Of a DNA stretch of 64,000 nucleotides, positions 34,797 to 44,010 are shown piece after piece. The position numbers and the translations under genes were made by a program. Numbering within the stretch: the stretch's first letter is position 1; each line of letters opens with the position of its first letter. Under the pieces are notes generated by a model. That model had not been told where the DNA came from. It made no database searches and saw only the letters and a program-made list of their open reading frames with translations. Source of the stretch: Hydrogenophilus sp. (GTDB taxonomy: Bacteria; Pseudomonadota; Gammaproteobacteria; Burkholderiales; Thiobacillaceae). The DNA lies in NCBI GenBank assembly GCA_020725195.1, contig DYFL01000002.1, positions 1 to 64,000 on the forward strand. Reading direction: 5' to 3'.

Positions 34797-35411
34797 ATGT
34801 TTTCCCACAAGCTCATCGAGAAAAACATCGGCCTGCTCATCGTCCTGACCTTCCTGGTGGTCAGCGTCGGCGGCCTGGTGCAGATCGTGCCCCTGTTCTT
34901 CCAGAAGTCCACGACGCAGGCCGTCCCGGACCTCAAGCCCTACGACCCGCTGCAGCTCGCGGGCCGGGACATCTACATCCGCGAGGGCTGCGTCGGCTGC
35001 CACTCCCAGATGGTGCGCCCCTTCCGCGCCGAGACCGAGCGCTACGGCCACTTCTCCGTGGCCGGCGAGTTCGTCTACGACCGCCCCTTCCTCTGGGGCT
35101 CCAAGCGCACGGGCCCGGACCTGCACCGCGTCGGCGGCCGCTACTCCGACCAGTGGCATTACGTGCACCTGATGAACCCGCGCGACGTGGTCCCGGAGTC
35201 CAACATGCCGGCCTACCCCTGGCTGGCCGACACGCCGGTGGACGCCTCCGACATCCAGAAGAAGATGACCGTGCTCAAGGACTGGGCCGGGCACCCCTAC
35301 ACGGACGAGGAGATCCAGGGCGCCCCGGCCATGCTCGAGGGCAAGACCGAGATGGACGCGATCATCGCCTATCTCCAGGCCCTCGGCACCTTCGCACCCA
35401 AGGCGCAGTAA
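34797..35411 (+). CDS. ccoO: Cbb3-type cytochrome c oxidase subunit II (monoheme c)
   Basis: A 204-residue subunit with one N-terminal membrane anchor (about 11-33) and a periplasmic heme c domain, C65-VG-C68-H69. The segments [27 protein letters not shown] and [10 protein letters not shown] (axial Met) are standard. It relays electrons from CcoP to CcoN. It starts 18 bp after ccoN and ccoQ follows after 2 bp. Confidence 0.96.
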   Translation: MFSHKLIEKNIGLLIVLTFLVVSVGGLVQIVPLFFQKSTTQAVPDLKPYDPLQLAGRDIYIREGCVGCHSQMVRPFRAETERYGHFSVAGEFVYDRPFLWGSKRTGPDLHRVGGRYSDQWHYVHLMNPRDVVPESNMPAYPWLADTPVDASDIQKKMTVLKDWAGHPYTDEEIQGAPAMLEGKTEMDAIIAYLQALGTFAPKAQ

Positions 35412-35413
35412 AC

Positions 35414-35584
35414 ATGGACGCCGGCATCATCGGTTCCGCGGTCACGGTCCTGTTCTTCCTGCTGTTCATCGGCATCGCCTGGTGGGCCTTCCACCGCGAG
35501 AACAAGCAGAAGTACGAGGACGCCGCCCAGCTTCCCTTCCAGGAAGACGCCGACGAGGCCGGCCGGCATCCGGACGCATCGTGA
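35414..35584 (+). CDS. ccoQ: Cbb3-type oxidase small subunit CcoQ
   Basis: A 56-residue protein with one membrane helix (about 5-25) and a charged cytoplasmic tail (FHRENKQKYEDAAQLPF). CcoQ stabilises the complex in oxygen. Position between ccoO and ccoP and the family-like sequence identify it. Start ATG at 35414, two bases after the ccoO stop. Confidence 0.9.
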   Translation: MDAGIIGSAVTVLFFLLFIGIAWWAFHRENKQKYEDAAQLPFQEDADEAGRHPDAS

Positions 35585-35594
35585 GGAGAAAAGA

Positions 35595-36521
35595 ATGATT
35601 GCTGGATATGCAGTTCCCGATTTCGTCAGCGGCTTCTGGCACTACTACATCGCCGCCATCACCGTGGTTTCCATCATCGCCATCATCTGGTTCCTCAGGA
35701 GCCAGACCACCCGCAAGCTCGCCCCGGGCGAAGAGGCCGAGGTGCTGGAGCCGACCTTCGACGGCGACCTGCAGGAGCTGAACAACCCGCTGCCGCGCTG
35801 GTGGCTGTACATGTTCTACCTCCTGATCGTCTTCGGCATCCTCTACCTGGTGCTCTACCCCGGCCTGGGCCGCTTCGAGGGCGTGTGGGGCTGGTCCTCC
35901 GCGGATGCCTACAAGCAGGAAAGGGCGCGCGTGGACGCCGAGTTCGACAGGCAGTTCCAGCCCTTCCTCGGCCAGGACCTGATGGCCGTCGCCGCCGACC
36001 CGAAGGCGCGCGAGATGGGCCAGCGCCTGTTCCTGACCTACTGCGCCCAGTGCCACGGCTCCGACGCCAAGGGCAGCCAGCACTTCCCCAACCTGACCGA
36101 CGGGCTCTGGCTGTTCGGCGGCGGCGACCCCGAGGTGGTCAAGGCGAGCATCGCCTACGGCCGCACCGGCGAGATGCCCCCCCTCGGCGACGCCGTGGGC
36201 GGCGAGCAGGGCGCCAGGGAGGTGGCGCACTACGTGCTGGCCCTGGGCGGCAAGCCGCACGACGCCCAGCTCGCCGCGGCGGGTCAGGCCAAGTGGGTGG
36301 TCTGCGCCGGCTGCCACGGCGAGGACGGCAAGGGCAACCTGGCGCTCTCCGCCCCCGACCTGACCAATGACGCCTGGCAGTACGGCGGCTCCGAGGCGGC
36401 CATCGTGGAGAGCATCGTCAAGGGCCGCAAGGGCGGCATGCCGGCCCAGCTGGAGGCGCTCGGCGAGGCCAAGGTCCACCTCCTGACGGCCTACGTGCTG
36501 GGCCTGTCCCAGGGCAAGTAA
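35595..36521 (+). CDS. ccoP: Cbb3-type cytochrome c oxidase subunit III (diheme c)
   Basis: A 308-residue subunit with an N-terminal CcoP membrane region containing two helices (about 17-35 and 70-88). Two heme c sites follow in the periplasmic part: C150-AQ-C153-H154 and C237-AG-C240-H241. It is the entry point for electrons from soluble cytochromes. It is followed by a perfect hairpin before ccoG. Confidence 0.95.
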   Translation: MIAGYAVPDFVSGFWHYYIAAITVVSIIAIIWFLRSQTTRKLAPGEEAEVLEPTFDGDLQELNNPLPRWWLYMFYLLIVFGILYLVLYPGLGRFEGVWGWSSADAYKQERARVDAEFDRQFQPFLGQDLMAVAADPKAREMGQRLFLTYCAQCHGSDAKGSQHFPNLTDGLWLFGGGDPEVVKASIAYGRTGEMPPLGDAVGGEQGAREVAHYVLALGGKPHDAQLAAAGQAKWVVCAGCHGEDGKGNLALSAPDLTNDAWQYGGSEAAIVESIVKGRKGGMPAQLEALGEAKVHLLTAYVLGLSQGK

Positions 36522-36549
36522 TCTGCCGATCCGGGCCGGACTGCCGGCC

Positions 36550-36587
36550 CCGGAGGCAAGCCGGTTCGCGAGCCGGCTTGCCTCCGG
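36550..36587. other. Perfect 15-bp hairpin between ccoP and ccoG
   Basis: CCGGAGGCAAGCCGG and its exact complement flank an 8-nt loop, 29 bp after the ccoP stop. There is no T-run. It could reduce read-through, or protect the ccoNOQP message from 3' decay, so that assembly genes are expressed less than structural genes. Confidence 0.7.
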
Positions 36588-36667
36588 CACAGGAACCAGA
36601 ACAAGCACGCCGGGATCGGAGGAAATGGCCGCCGCCGCGGCGCACCCTTGGGTTTTGAGAGCAACAG

Positions 36668-38086
36668 ATGGCAGAAGGCGTTTCCGGGAAGCCCCCCGCA
36701 ACCGAAGCCGGCGAGATGGAGCAGCAGCTCTACGAGGTCCGGCAGAAGATCCACCCCCGGGCGGTGCACGGCTGGTTCAACAACTGGCGCATCGCCCTGG
36801 TGCTCCTCACCCAGATCGTCTACTACGGCCTGCCCTGGCTGGAATGGGACGGGCGCCAGGCCGTGCTCTTCGATCTGGCGGCACGCAAGTTCTACCTCTT
36901 CGGCCTGGTGCTCTGGCCCCAGGACTTCATCTGGCTCGCCGCGCTGCTGATCATCTCCGCCCTGGCGCTGTTCCTCTTCACCGCCGTGGCCGGAAGGCTG
37001 TGGTGCGGCTATGCCTGCCCGCAGACGGTCTACACGGAGCTGTTCATGTGGATCGAGCAGCTCTTCGAGGGCGACCACCTCAAGCGCCGCAGGCTCGAGG
37101 CCATGCCCTGGAACGCGCAGAAGCTGCTGCGCCGCGGCGGCAAGCAGGCCGCCTGGATCATCCTGTCGCTGTGGACCGGCTTCACCTTCGTCGGCTATTT
37201 CACCCCCATCCACGTCCTGGGCCAGGAAGTGCTCGCCTGGACGCTGGGGCCGTGGGAGACCTTCTGGTTGCTCTTCTACGGCTCCGTCACCTGGGGCTTC
37301 GCCGGGATGATGCGCGAGCAGGTGTGCAAGTACATGTGCCCCTATGCCCGCTTCCAGAGCGTGATGTTCGACCCGGACACCCTGGTCATCACCTACGACT
37401 ACAAGCGCGGCGAGCCGCGCGGCGCGCGCCGCAAGGGCACGGACTACCGGGCCGCCGGCCTGGGCGACTGCGTCAACTGCGGCATCTGCGTGCAGGTCTG
37501 CCCGACCGGCATCGACATCCGCAACGGCCTGCAGTACATGTGCATCGGCTGCGCGGCCTGCATCGACGCCTGCGACCGGGTGATGGAGCGGATGGACTAT
37601 CCCAAGGGCCTGATCCGGTATTCGACGCAGAACGCCATCGAGGGCAAATACGCCGACAAGGAGATCTGGCGGCATGCCTTCCGCCCCCGCACCCTGGTCT
37701 ACACCTTCATCCTCGCGGCCATCTCCGCGGCCTTCGTCTACACCCTGGCCGAACGCACCCCGCTCAGGGTCGACGTGATCCGCGACCGGGCCACCCTGTC
37801 CCGGCAGACCGAGCAGGGGATGATCGAGAACCTCTACCGCCTGCAGATCATCAACATGGACAACCGGACGCACCGCTATGCCGTCAGCGCCAGCGGCATC
37901 GATGGCCTGAAGGTCGTCGCAGGCGAGTCCGTGGAGATCGCCGCCCTGGCGACGGCCGACCTGCAGGTCACGCTGCAGGCCGCGCCGCTGCGCATCGAGC
38001 GCCCCAGCACCCCCGTGATCTTCCGGGTCCAGGCCTTGGACGACCCCGGAATCGTCCGCGAGGCGAAATCGAGTTTCCTTAGATAG
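36668..38086 (+). CDS. ccoG: Cbb3 oxidase accessory protein CcoG (polyferredoxin, Cu reductase)
   Basis: A 472-residue membrane protein with about five helices. Cysteine motifs are WCGYACPQTVY, CKYMCPYARFQ and the two ferredoxin clusters CVNCGICVQVCP and CIGCAACIDACD. A C-terminal Ig-like periplasmic domain (about 350-472) follows. CcoG reduces Cu(II) for CcoI/CcoN. It lies between ccoP and ccoH as in most ccoGHIS clusters, but here ccoIS lies upstream with fnr. Confidence 0.94.
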   Translation: MAEGVSGKPPATEAGEMEQQLYEVRQKIHPRAVHGWFNNWRIALVLLTQIVYYGLPWLEWDGRQAVLFDLAARKFYLFGLVLWPQDFIWLAALLIISALALFLFTAVAGRLWCGYACPQTVYTELFMWIEQLFEGDHLKRRRLEAMPWNAQKLLRRGGKQAAWIILSLWTGFTFVGYFTPIHVLGQEVLAWTLGPWETFWLLFYGSVTWGFAGMMREQVCKYMCPYARFQSVMFDPDTLVITYDYKRGEPRGARRKGTDYRAAGLGDCVNCGICVQVCPTGIDIRNGLQYMCIGCAACIDACDRVMERMDYPKGLIRYSTQNAIEGKYADKEIWRHAFRPRTLVYTFILAAISAAFVYTLAERTPLRVDVIRDRATLSRQTEQGMIENLYRLQIINMDNRTHRYAVSASGIDGLKVVAGESVEIAALATADLQVTLQAAPLRIERPSTPVIFRVQALDDPGIVREAKSSFLR

Positions 38087-38096
38087 CGAGCCGCCC

Positions 38097-38606
38097 ATGC
38101 CGAACGCAAACTGCCCCGCAAACCCCACCCGCTGGTGGCGCGAGCCCTGGCCCTGGTTCCTCATGGCCCTGCCCCTTTCCGCCGTGGTCGCCGGGACGAT
38201 CACCTTCTGGCTGGCGGCCAGGGACCCCGATCCCCTGGTCACCGAGGACTACTACAAGGAAGGCCTGGCCATCCATCAGGTGCTCGAGCGCGACGCCCGG
38301 GCGGGGGAGCTGGGGATCGAGGCGGTGCTGAGCGCCGGGGACGGCCGGCTCGCCCTGGAGCTGGGCGGCCGCATCGCCGCCCTGCCCGCCGCGCTCCGGC
38401 TGTTCCTGACCCACCCCACCCGGGCCGGGCAGGACCTGGTCCTGACCCTGCATCCGGATGCGGACGGCGTCTACCGGGCACAGCTGCCCGCCCTGTCCGC
38501 CGGCAAGCGCCGGGTGAGCCTGGAGCCCGAGGATCGCGGCTGGCGCCTGACCGGGCAGTGGGAAGCCCCCTTCATCGGCCAGCTGAAGCTGGAGGCCCTG
38601 CGCTGA
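38097..38606 (+). CDS. ccoH: FixH/CcoH family cbb3 assembly protein
   Basis: A 169-residue protein with one N-terminal membrane helix (about 18-42, PWPWFLMALPLSAVVAGTITFWLA). A periplasmic beta-rich FixH domain starts with PDPLVTEDYYKEGLAIHQ, the family's best conserved segment. It starts 10 bp after ccoG and probably interacts with CcoI and the oxidase during assembly. Confidence 0.88.
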   Translation: MPNANCPANPTRWWREPWPWFLMALPLSAVVAGTITFWLAARDPDPLVTEDYYKEGLAIHQVLERDARAGELGIEAVLSAGDGRLALELGGRIAALPAALRLFLTHPTRAGQDLVLTLHPDADGVYRAQLPALSAGKRRVSLEPEDRGWRLTGQWEAPFIGQLKLEALR

Positions 38607-38640
38607 GTTTTGCACCCGCGCCCCCCGGGAGGCGCTCTAA

Positions 38641-38773
38641 ACGAACAAGGCGGCCGCGACTAACCGATTCATCAGCGTCACGCTGCGGCCGCCTTGTCCG
38701 TTCCCTCACCCCGCCCTCTCCCGCCTGCGGGAGAGGGGGTCTGAAGTGTCGCTGACGCGACGTTCACTTTAAC
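38641..38773. repeat. Dispersed palindromic repeat between ccoH and the DUF3149 gene
   Basis: The arms ACAAGGCGGCCGC (38645-38657) and GCGGCCGCCTTGT (38685-38697) form an outer stem. After that come TTCCCTCACCCC, CTCTCCCGC-CTGC-GGGAGAG and the tail TGTCGCTGACGCGACGTTCACTTTAA. The second half matches 2851-2957 block by block. Confidence 0.8.
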
Positions 38774-38786
38774 GAGGAGAAGATCC

Positions 38787-38912
38787 ATGGACGTCATCCT
38801 GCGAGAGCTGTTCACCACCCCCATCGGCCTGCTGGCGATATTCACCATCGTCTTCATGGTCGCCATGGGCCTCTTCCTCCTGATCCGGTTCTGGAAGAAG
38901 GCCCACGAATAG
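38787..38912 (+). CDS. DUF3149-family membrane miniprotein (41 aa)
   Basis: A 41-codon gene with AACGAGGAG 8 bp upstream of its ATG. The protein has one hydrophobic helix (about 12-35) between an acidic N-terminus (MDVILRELFTT) and a basic end (RFWKKAHE). The size and the ELFTTPIGLLAIFTIVFM pattern fit the DUF3149 family of small betaproteobacterial membrane proteins. Its position after ccoH, with no promoter evident apart from the repeat, suggests it could be part of the cbb3 transcript. Function unknown. Confidence 0.78.
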   Translation: MDVILRELFTTPIGLLAIFTIVFMVAMGLFLLIRFWKKAHE

Positions 38913-38918
38913 CCGACA

Positions 38919-40322
38919 TCAGCCGGGGGCCAACAGCGCCTCGAGCTGGGTGCGGCTGCCCGCGTAATCCTCCTTGTCCAGGAAGTCCTGGACCAGGAAG
39001 CCCTCCATCCGCGGATACAGCGCGATCGCCTCGTCGAGCTGGGGATCGTTGCCGCGCGCGTAGGCCCCGATGGTGATGAGGTCCCGGCTGCGCTGGTGGC
39101 GGGCGTACAGGCCCTTGAAGCGCCGCACCTGGTCCATCTCGGCGCGGCTCAGGAGCTCGGTGATCACCCGCGAGACCGAGGCCTCGATGTCGATGGCGGG
39201 ATAGTGCCCCTGGTCGGCCAGCTGCCGGGAAAGGACGATGTGGCCGTCGAGGATGGCGCGGGCCGCATCGGCCACCGGGTCCTGCTGGTCGTCCCCTTCC
39301 GTGAGCACGGTGTAGAAGGCGGTGATGGAGCCGCTGCCCTCGCGCCCGTTGCCCGCCCGCTCCACGAGCTGGGGCAGCTTGGCGAAGACCGAGGGGGGAT
39401 AGCCCTTGGTGGCGGGCGGCTCGCCCACGGCCAGGGCGATCTCCCTCTGGGCCTGGGCATAGCGGGTGAGGGAGTCCATGATCAGCAGGACGTGCCGGCC
39501 CTGGTCGCGGAAATACTCGGCGATGGCCGTGGCGTAGGCCGCGCCGTGCAGGCGCAGGAGCGGCGGCGCATCGGCCGGCGCCGCGACGACGGCCGCACGC
39601 TTGAGCCCTTCCTCGGCCAGGATGTTCTCGATGAAGTCCTTGACCTCGCGGCCGCGCTCGCCGATGAGCCCCACCACCACGACGTCGGCCGAGGTGTAGC
39701 GGGCCATCATGCCGAGCAGCATGCTCTTGCCCACGCCGCTGCCGGCGAACAGCCCCATGCGCTGCCCCCGGCCCACCGTGAGCAGGGCATTGATCGCCCG
39801 CACCCCGACGTCCAGCACGTCCCGGATGGGCTCCCGCTCCATGGGGTTGACCGGGCGGCTGTAGAGCGGCCACTGCCGCGAACAGGCGAGGGGACCCTGG
39901 CGATCGAAGGGGCGCCCCATGCCGTCGACCACCCGGCCGAGCAGCTCCGGGCCGACCGCCACCTGCCGGATGCGGTCCTCGGAGCGGCGGCGGTGCTGGA
40001 AGGGCTTGTCGAGGCGGGGCGGGTCGAGCCGGCTGCTGCCGTCGGGCTCCACCAGGGCGCCCGGCAGCAGGCCGTAGACCTCCGCCGAGGGCATGAGGAA
40101 GAGGCGCTCGCCGGAGAAGCCGACCACCTCGGCGTCGACCTTCGAGCCCCCCGGCATGGAGACGTGGCAGCTCACCCCCGTGGCGAGCTTGAGCCCCACG
40201 GCCTCCATCACCAGCCCGGCCACCCGGGTCAGCCGGCCGGTCAGGCGCCAGGGCGTCACATGGCCGACCGCCTCCCGGCAGTTCTGCAGGTACTCCCTGA
40301 GCGCGTCCCGGCGTTCGTTCAT
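38919..40322 (-). CDS. fliI: Flagellar export ATPase FliI
   Basis: A 467-residue ATPase of the flagellar type III export gate. Walker [35 protein letters not shown] and [46 protein letters not shown] are all typical. The start at 40322 overlaps fliH by 4 bp. It ends the cluster: fliJ, which normally follows, is absent, and the convergent DUF3149 gene ends 6 bp away. Confidence 0.95.
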   Translation of the reverse strand: MNERRDALREYLQNCREAVGHVTPWRLTGRLTRVAGLVMEAVGLKLATGVSCHVSMPGGSKVDAEVVGFSGERLFLMPSAEVYGLLPGALVEPDGSSRLDPPRLDKPFQHRRRSEDRIRQVAVGPELLGRVVDGMGRPFDRQGPLACSRQWPLYSRPVNPMEREPIRDVLDVGVRAINALLTVGRGQRMGLFAGSGVGKSMLLGMMARYTSADVVVVGLIGERGREVKDFIENILAEEGLKRAAVVAAPADAPPLLRLHGAAYATAIAEYFRDQGRHVLLIMDSLTRYAQAQREIALAVGEPPATKGYPPSVFAKLPQLVERAGNGREGSGSITAFYTVLTEGDDQQDPVADAARAILDGHIVLSRQLADQGHYPAIDIEASVSRVITELLSRAEMDQVRRFKGLYARHQRSRDLITIGAYARGNDPQLDEAIALYPRMEGFLVQDFLDKEDYAGSRTQLEALLAPG

Positions 40323-40969
40323 TCCAGCCAGGCGGGGTCCGCCCCCAGGGCGAGGAGGACCTCCTTCCAGCGCAGCGGCAGGGCGGCGTCGAGCTCGCCC
40401 TGGGGCGATTCGACCCGGAAGCCGCCGGGCTCGATCTGCGCATCCTCGACGACCCGCCAGTTCAGATGGCCGTGCTCCTGGGCCAGCCATGCGCGCAGCA
40501 TGGGGGCATCGGAAGGGTGGGCGACGAGCTTGGGATGGCCGCTCAGGTGCGGCAATTGCGCCAGCGCCTCCTTGACCGTGGCGAGCATCAGCTCGGGCTT
40601 CACCCGCAGGGCCGCGCCCACGATCTGGCTGCCCACGGCCACGCCCAGCTCGAGGACTTCCCGGGCGAGGGCCTCGTCCTGGGCGAGCCTGGCCACCTCC
40701 ATGGCCTCGAACAGGCTCTTGAGCCGGCGACTGTACTGCTCCCCCTCCCGGCGACCCTCCGCCATCCCCAGCCTGTAGCCTTCCTGCCACGCCTCCTGGT
40801 GGATGCGCTCCACCTCTTCGGCGGTGGGAAGCCGGACCGGGTCCGGCTCGGCAGGGGCCTCCCGGGCCGCGGCCTCGGTGACCTGTGCAGGGGGCGTGCT
40901 GTCCATTCCCCCCAGCTCCCAGCGCTGGTAGGCGGTGAGCTCTTCCTTGGGGATGATGCGCGAAGCCAT
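40319..40969 (-). CDS. fliH: Flagellar assembly protein FliH
   Basis: A 216-residue regulator and stator of FliI. The first 70 residues are charged and low-conserved, then the GxxxG-like helix [23 protein letters not shown] (about 72-94) and a C-terminal domain with [17 protein letters not shown]. It is 21 bp after fliG and overlaps fliI by 4 bp. Confidence 0.88.
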   Translation of the reverse strand: MASRIIPKEELTAYQRWELGGMDSTPPAQVTEAAAREAPAEPDPVRLPTAEEVERIHQEAWQEGYRLGMAEGRREGEQYSRRLKSLFEAMEVARLAQDEALAREVLELGVAVGSQIVGAALRVKPELMLATVKEALAQLPHLSGHPKLVAHPSDAPMLRAWLAQEHGHLNWRVVEDAQIEPGGFRVESPQGELDAALPLRWKEVLLALGADPAWLE

Positions 40970-40990
40970 GTCCGGTGTCCTCGCCCGGCC

Positions 40991-42004
40991 TTATTCGACC
41001 AGGCCTTCCTCGCCGCCCTTGCCGCCCAGGACGATCTGGCCCTCGTCGGCCAGGCGGCGCACGACCTTGAGGATCTCCTTCTGCTCGGACTCCACCTCCG
41101 AGAGGCGCACGGGGCCCTTGGCCTCCAGGTCCTCCTTCAGCGCCTCCGCCGCACGGCTGGACATGTTCTTGAAGATCTTGTCGCGCAGCTCCTGGGAGGT
41201 CCCCTTGAGGGCGACGATGAGGCTCTCGGACTGGACCTCGCGCAGCAGCAGCTGGATGGCGCGGTCGTCCAGATCGAGGAGGTTGTCGAAGGTGAACATC
41301 TGGTCCTGGATCTTCTGCGCGATGTCCGGATCCTGCTCCCGGATGCTGGCGAGCACCGAGGCCTCCATGGTGCCGGCCATGAAGTTGAGCATGTCGGCGG
41401 CGGCCTTGACGCCGCCGCCCGAGCTCTTCTTGGTGCGCTCGCTGCCGGAGAGCAGCTGGGTCAGGACGTCGTTGAGCTCGCGCAGGGCGATGGGCTGCAC
41501 CCCCTCGAGGGTGGCGATGCGCATCATCACGTCGTTGCGCAGGCGCTCGGTGAAGAATTGCAGGACCTCGCCGGCGTGGTCCCGGTCCAGGTGCACGAGG
41601 ATGGTGGCGATGATCTGGGGGTGCTCGTTGCGGATCATCTCCGCCACAGAGCTGGCGTCCATCCACTTCAGGCCCTCGATCCCGGCGTTGTCCTCGCCCT
41701 GCAGGATGCGCTCGATGATGTGGGCCGCCTTGTCGTCGCCCAGGGCCTTGCGCAGCACGGTGCGCAGGTATTCGTCGCTGTCGGCGAGGCTGATGCGCCC
41801 GACGGACTCCAGCCGGAAATCGTTCAGCACCTCCTCGATCTCCTCGCGGCCGACGTTGCCCAGCTGCGCCATGGCCGCGCCCAGCTTGTGCACCTCCTTG
41901 GGCCCCAGGAACTTGAACACCTCCGAGGCCTCGTCCTGCCCCAGGGAGAGCATCAGGATCGCGCTGCGCTGCAGGCCTTCTTCGCTCATTCCTTGGCCAT
42001 CCAT
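40991..42004 (-). CDS. fliG: Flagellar motor switch protein FliG
   Basis: A 337-residue rotor protein. The N-terminal domain contacts FliF, and the C-terminal domain (about 235-330) carries the charged torque helix ([23 protein letters not shown], then [25 protein letters not shown]). The start overlaps the fliF 3' end by 19 bp. [14 protein letters not shown] (M6, 41989) is the more usual N-terminus. Confidence 0.95.
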   Translation of the reverse strand: MDGQGMSEEGLQRSAILMLSLGQDEASEVFKFLGPKEVHKLGAAMAQLGNVGREEIEEVLNDFRLESVGRISLADSDEYLRTVLRKALGDDKAAHIIERILQGEDNAGIEGLKWMDASSVAEMIRNEHPQIIATILVHLDRDHAGEVLQFFTERLRNDVMMRIATLEGVQPIALRELNDVLTQLLSGSERTKKSSGGGVKAAADMLNFMAGTMEASVLASIREQDPDIAQKIQDQMFTFDNLLDLDDRAIQLLLREVQSESLIVALKGTSQELRDKIFKNMSSRAAEALKEDLEAKGPVRLSEVESEQKEILKVVRRLADEGQIVLGGKGGEEGLVE

Positions 42005-43608
42005 TCCTTGATGATGTCCGCCGCCGCCTTGGGATTCTGCTTGGCGAAATCCCGGATCTCGCGCAGCTGGTCTTCATAGCCCTTGCGGGAGAGCTCCTCC
42101 ATCCTGGCCTCGAAGGCGCTCAGCGCGGCCTCCGCCGGCATTTCCGCCGCCGGGGCGGCCTGGGGCACGGGCTTGAGCAGATCGCGCAGCAGGGGGCGCA
42201 GCACCCCGAAGACCAGATAGAAGGCCAGGCCGAAGACCAGCAGGTTCTTGAGCAGTTCCTTGGCGAAGGCCACGTTCTCCGGGTCCTTCCAGATCGGGAC
42301 CTCGGCCGCCTCGGGCCGGATCTCGCTGAAGGCCGCGTTCACCACGTTGACCGTGTCGCCGCGCTCCTGGCTGTAGCCCATCGCCTCGCGCACCAGGGCG
42401 CTGACCTGCTGCAGCTCCTCCGGGGCCAGCGGCTTGGCGGGCTGGTCGCCCGCCTGCTTGCGGTAGTTCACCACGACGGCGACGGAGAGCCGCTTGACGC
42501 GCCCCAGCGATTCGCGCACGTGGCGGATGGTCTTGTCCAGCTCGTAATTGACGGTGTCCTCGCGGCGGCTGGACTGCGCCCCCCCGGGCCCGGGCGCGCC
42601 GTTAGCCGCACCGGCCGGGGCGGCGAGGGGGGCCGCCGCCGGCCCCGGAGGCTGGTTGCTGAGGGCCCCGGGCACGCCGGCCGCGGCCCCGTCCCGGCTG
42701 GTCTCCTCCCTGGACTGCCGGCTGCGCACGGACTGGGCGTCGGGCGCGGGGTTGGGCTTGTAGGACTCGCTGGTGAACTCGCTCTCGGAGAAGTCCAGGT
42801 CCGCCCGCACCTCGGCCTTGACGTTGCCCTCGCCGACGATGGGGGCGACGATGGCCTCCACCCGCCTGGCATAGTAGGCCTCGACCTCGCGCAGGTAATC
42901 CAGCTGGCTGGCGTTCAGGCCCTGGGGCGCCAGCGCCCCGGCCCTGGCGGTGAGCAGGTTGCCGGCCTGGTCCACCACCGTCACGCTGGCGGGCGTGAGC
43001 TCCGGCACGCTGCTGGAGACCAGGTGCACGATGGCGCTGACCTGGGCCGCGTCCAGGGCGCGCCCGGGATGGAGGTTGACCAGCACCGAGGCCGACGGGC
43101 TCTGCTTGTCGCGGATGAAGACGGAGGGCTTGGGGATCGCCAGGTGCACCCGCGCCGACTCCACGGGCGAGAGCGACTGGATGGAGCGGGCCAGCTCGCC
43201 CTCGAGGGCCCGCTGGTAGGCGACGTGCTCCTGGAACTGGGTCATGCCCAGCCTGGCGGTATCCATGAGCTCGAAGCCCACCGCCCCGCCCTTGGGCAGG
43301 CCCTGGGCGGCGAGCTTGAAGCGCAGGTCGTAGACCTGGTCGGCCGGCACCAGGATGGCCGTGCCGCCCTCGGCCATCTTGTAGGGCACGTTCATCTGCT
43401 GGAGCGAGGCGATCACCGCGCCGCCGTCGCGCTCGGCGAGGTTGGAGAAGAGCACCCGGTACTCCGGCGTCTTCGCCCAGATGAGCAGGCCGACGAACAG
43501 GGCGATGGCCGCGGCCAGGCTGACCAGGAGGGCGAGCTTGCGGGTGCTGGGGAGTTCGTTGAAGCGCTGGACGAGGTTGGCCAGGGACTGCTGAGGCGGT
43601 AGGGCCAT
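41986..43608 (-). CDS. fliF: Flagellar MS-ring protein FliF
   Basis: A 540-residue protein of the MS ring. Membrane helices lie at about 25-45 and 440-460. The YscJ-like periplasmic part shows [29 protein letters not shown] and the ring-building [24 protein letters not shown] Pro/Ala/Gly-rich stretch (about 290-345) is the usual variable loop. The C-terminal tail, which binds FliG, is conserved. It lies between fliE and fliG. Confidence 0.95.
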   Translation of the reverse strand: MALPPQQSLANLVQRFNELPSTRKLALLVSLAAAIALFVGLLIWAKTPEYRVLFSNLAERDGGAVIASLQQMNVPYKMAEGGTAILVPADQVYDLRFKLAAQGLPKGGAVGFELMDTARLGMTQFQEHVAYQRALEGELARSIQSLSPVESARVHLAIPKPSVFIRDKQSPSASVLVNLHPGRALDAAQVSAIVHLVSSSVPELTPASVTVVDQAGNLLTARAGALAPQGLNASQLDYLREVEAYYARRVEAIVAPIVGEGNVKAEVRADLDFSESEFTSESYKPNPAPDAQSVRSRQSREETSRDGAAAGVPGALSNQPPGPAAAPLAAPAGAANGAPGPGGAQSSRREDTVNYELDKTIRHVRESLGRVKRLSVAVVVNYRKQAGDQPAKPLAPEELQQVSALVREAMGYSQERGDTVNVVNAAFSEIRPEAAEVPIWKDPENVAFAKELLKNLLVFGLAFYLVFGVLRPLLRDLLKPVPQAAPAAEMPAEAALSAFEARMEELSRKGYEDQLREIRDFAKQNPKAAADIIKEWMAKE

Positions 43609-43626
43609 GCGGATGCCTGTCCCTCA

Positions 43627-43959
43627 TCAAACCTGCATGTTCATGATTTCCTGATAGGCGGAAACCAGCTTGTTGCGCACCTGAACCATGGTTTGGAAGG
43701 AAAGGCTGGCCTTCTGCAGGGACATCACCACGTCCTGCAGGTTGGCGTTGGGGTCGCCCAGCTCGAACTGCTGGGTCAGCTGCCTGGCCTCCTGCTGGGC
43801 ATTGCTGACCTGGTCCAGCGCGGTCTTCAGCAGCGCGGAAAAGTCCTGGCCGCCGGCGGCCTCCCCGGCCGCAGGCGATTGCGCCGCCTGGGCGGCCACG
43901 GCCCTCAGCTGGGTGACCATCTGCTCGATGCCCGGATTGTTCATCGCTAGCGCCTCCAT
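43627..43959 (-). CDS. fliE: Flagellar hook-basal body protein FliE
   Basis: A 110-residue rod adaptor between MS ring and proximal rod. The C-terminal DVVMSLQKASLSFQTMVQVRNKLVSAYQEIMNMQV is diagnostic. The start at 43959 (MEALAMNNPG) may be too early; the ATG at 43944 gives MNNPGIEQM. It is the first gene of fliEFGHI. Upstream, TATAAT (43965-43970, minus strand) lies too close to an ATG start for a usual promoter; no clear sigma-54 site was found. Confidence 0.92.
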   Translation of the reverse strand: MEALAMNNPGIEQMVTQLRAVAAQAAQSPAAGEAAGGQDFSALLKTALDQVSNAQQEARQLTQQFELGDPNANLQDVVMSLQKASLSFQTMVQVRNKLVSAYQEIMNMQV

Positions 43960-44010
43960 GACCGATTATAGGAGGTCAACCCATCCTCATCCAGCGCCCG
44001 CCGCATCGGG

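Noticed and set aside
38919-42077. Open frame of more than 1000 codons on the minus strand running through fliI, fliH and fliG
   Set aside because: Only its last 467 codons are FliI. The remainder is out-of-frame reading of fliH and fliG, and fliI has its own ATG overlapping fliH.
43960-44010. Sigma-54 or sigma-70 promoter upstream of fliE
   Set aside because: TATAAT (43965-43970, minus strand) has no -35 partner. The best GG...TTG pair is 3 bp too long for a sigma-54 site.
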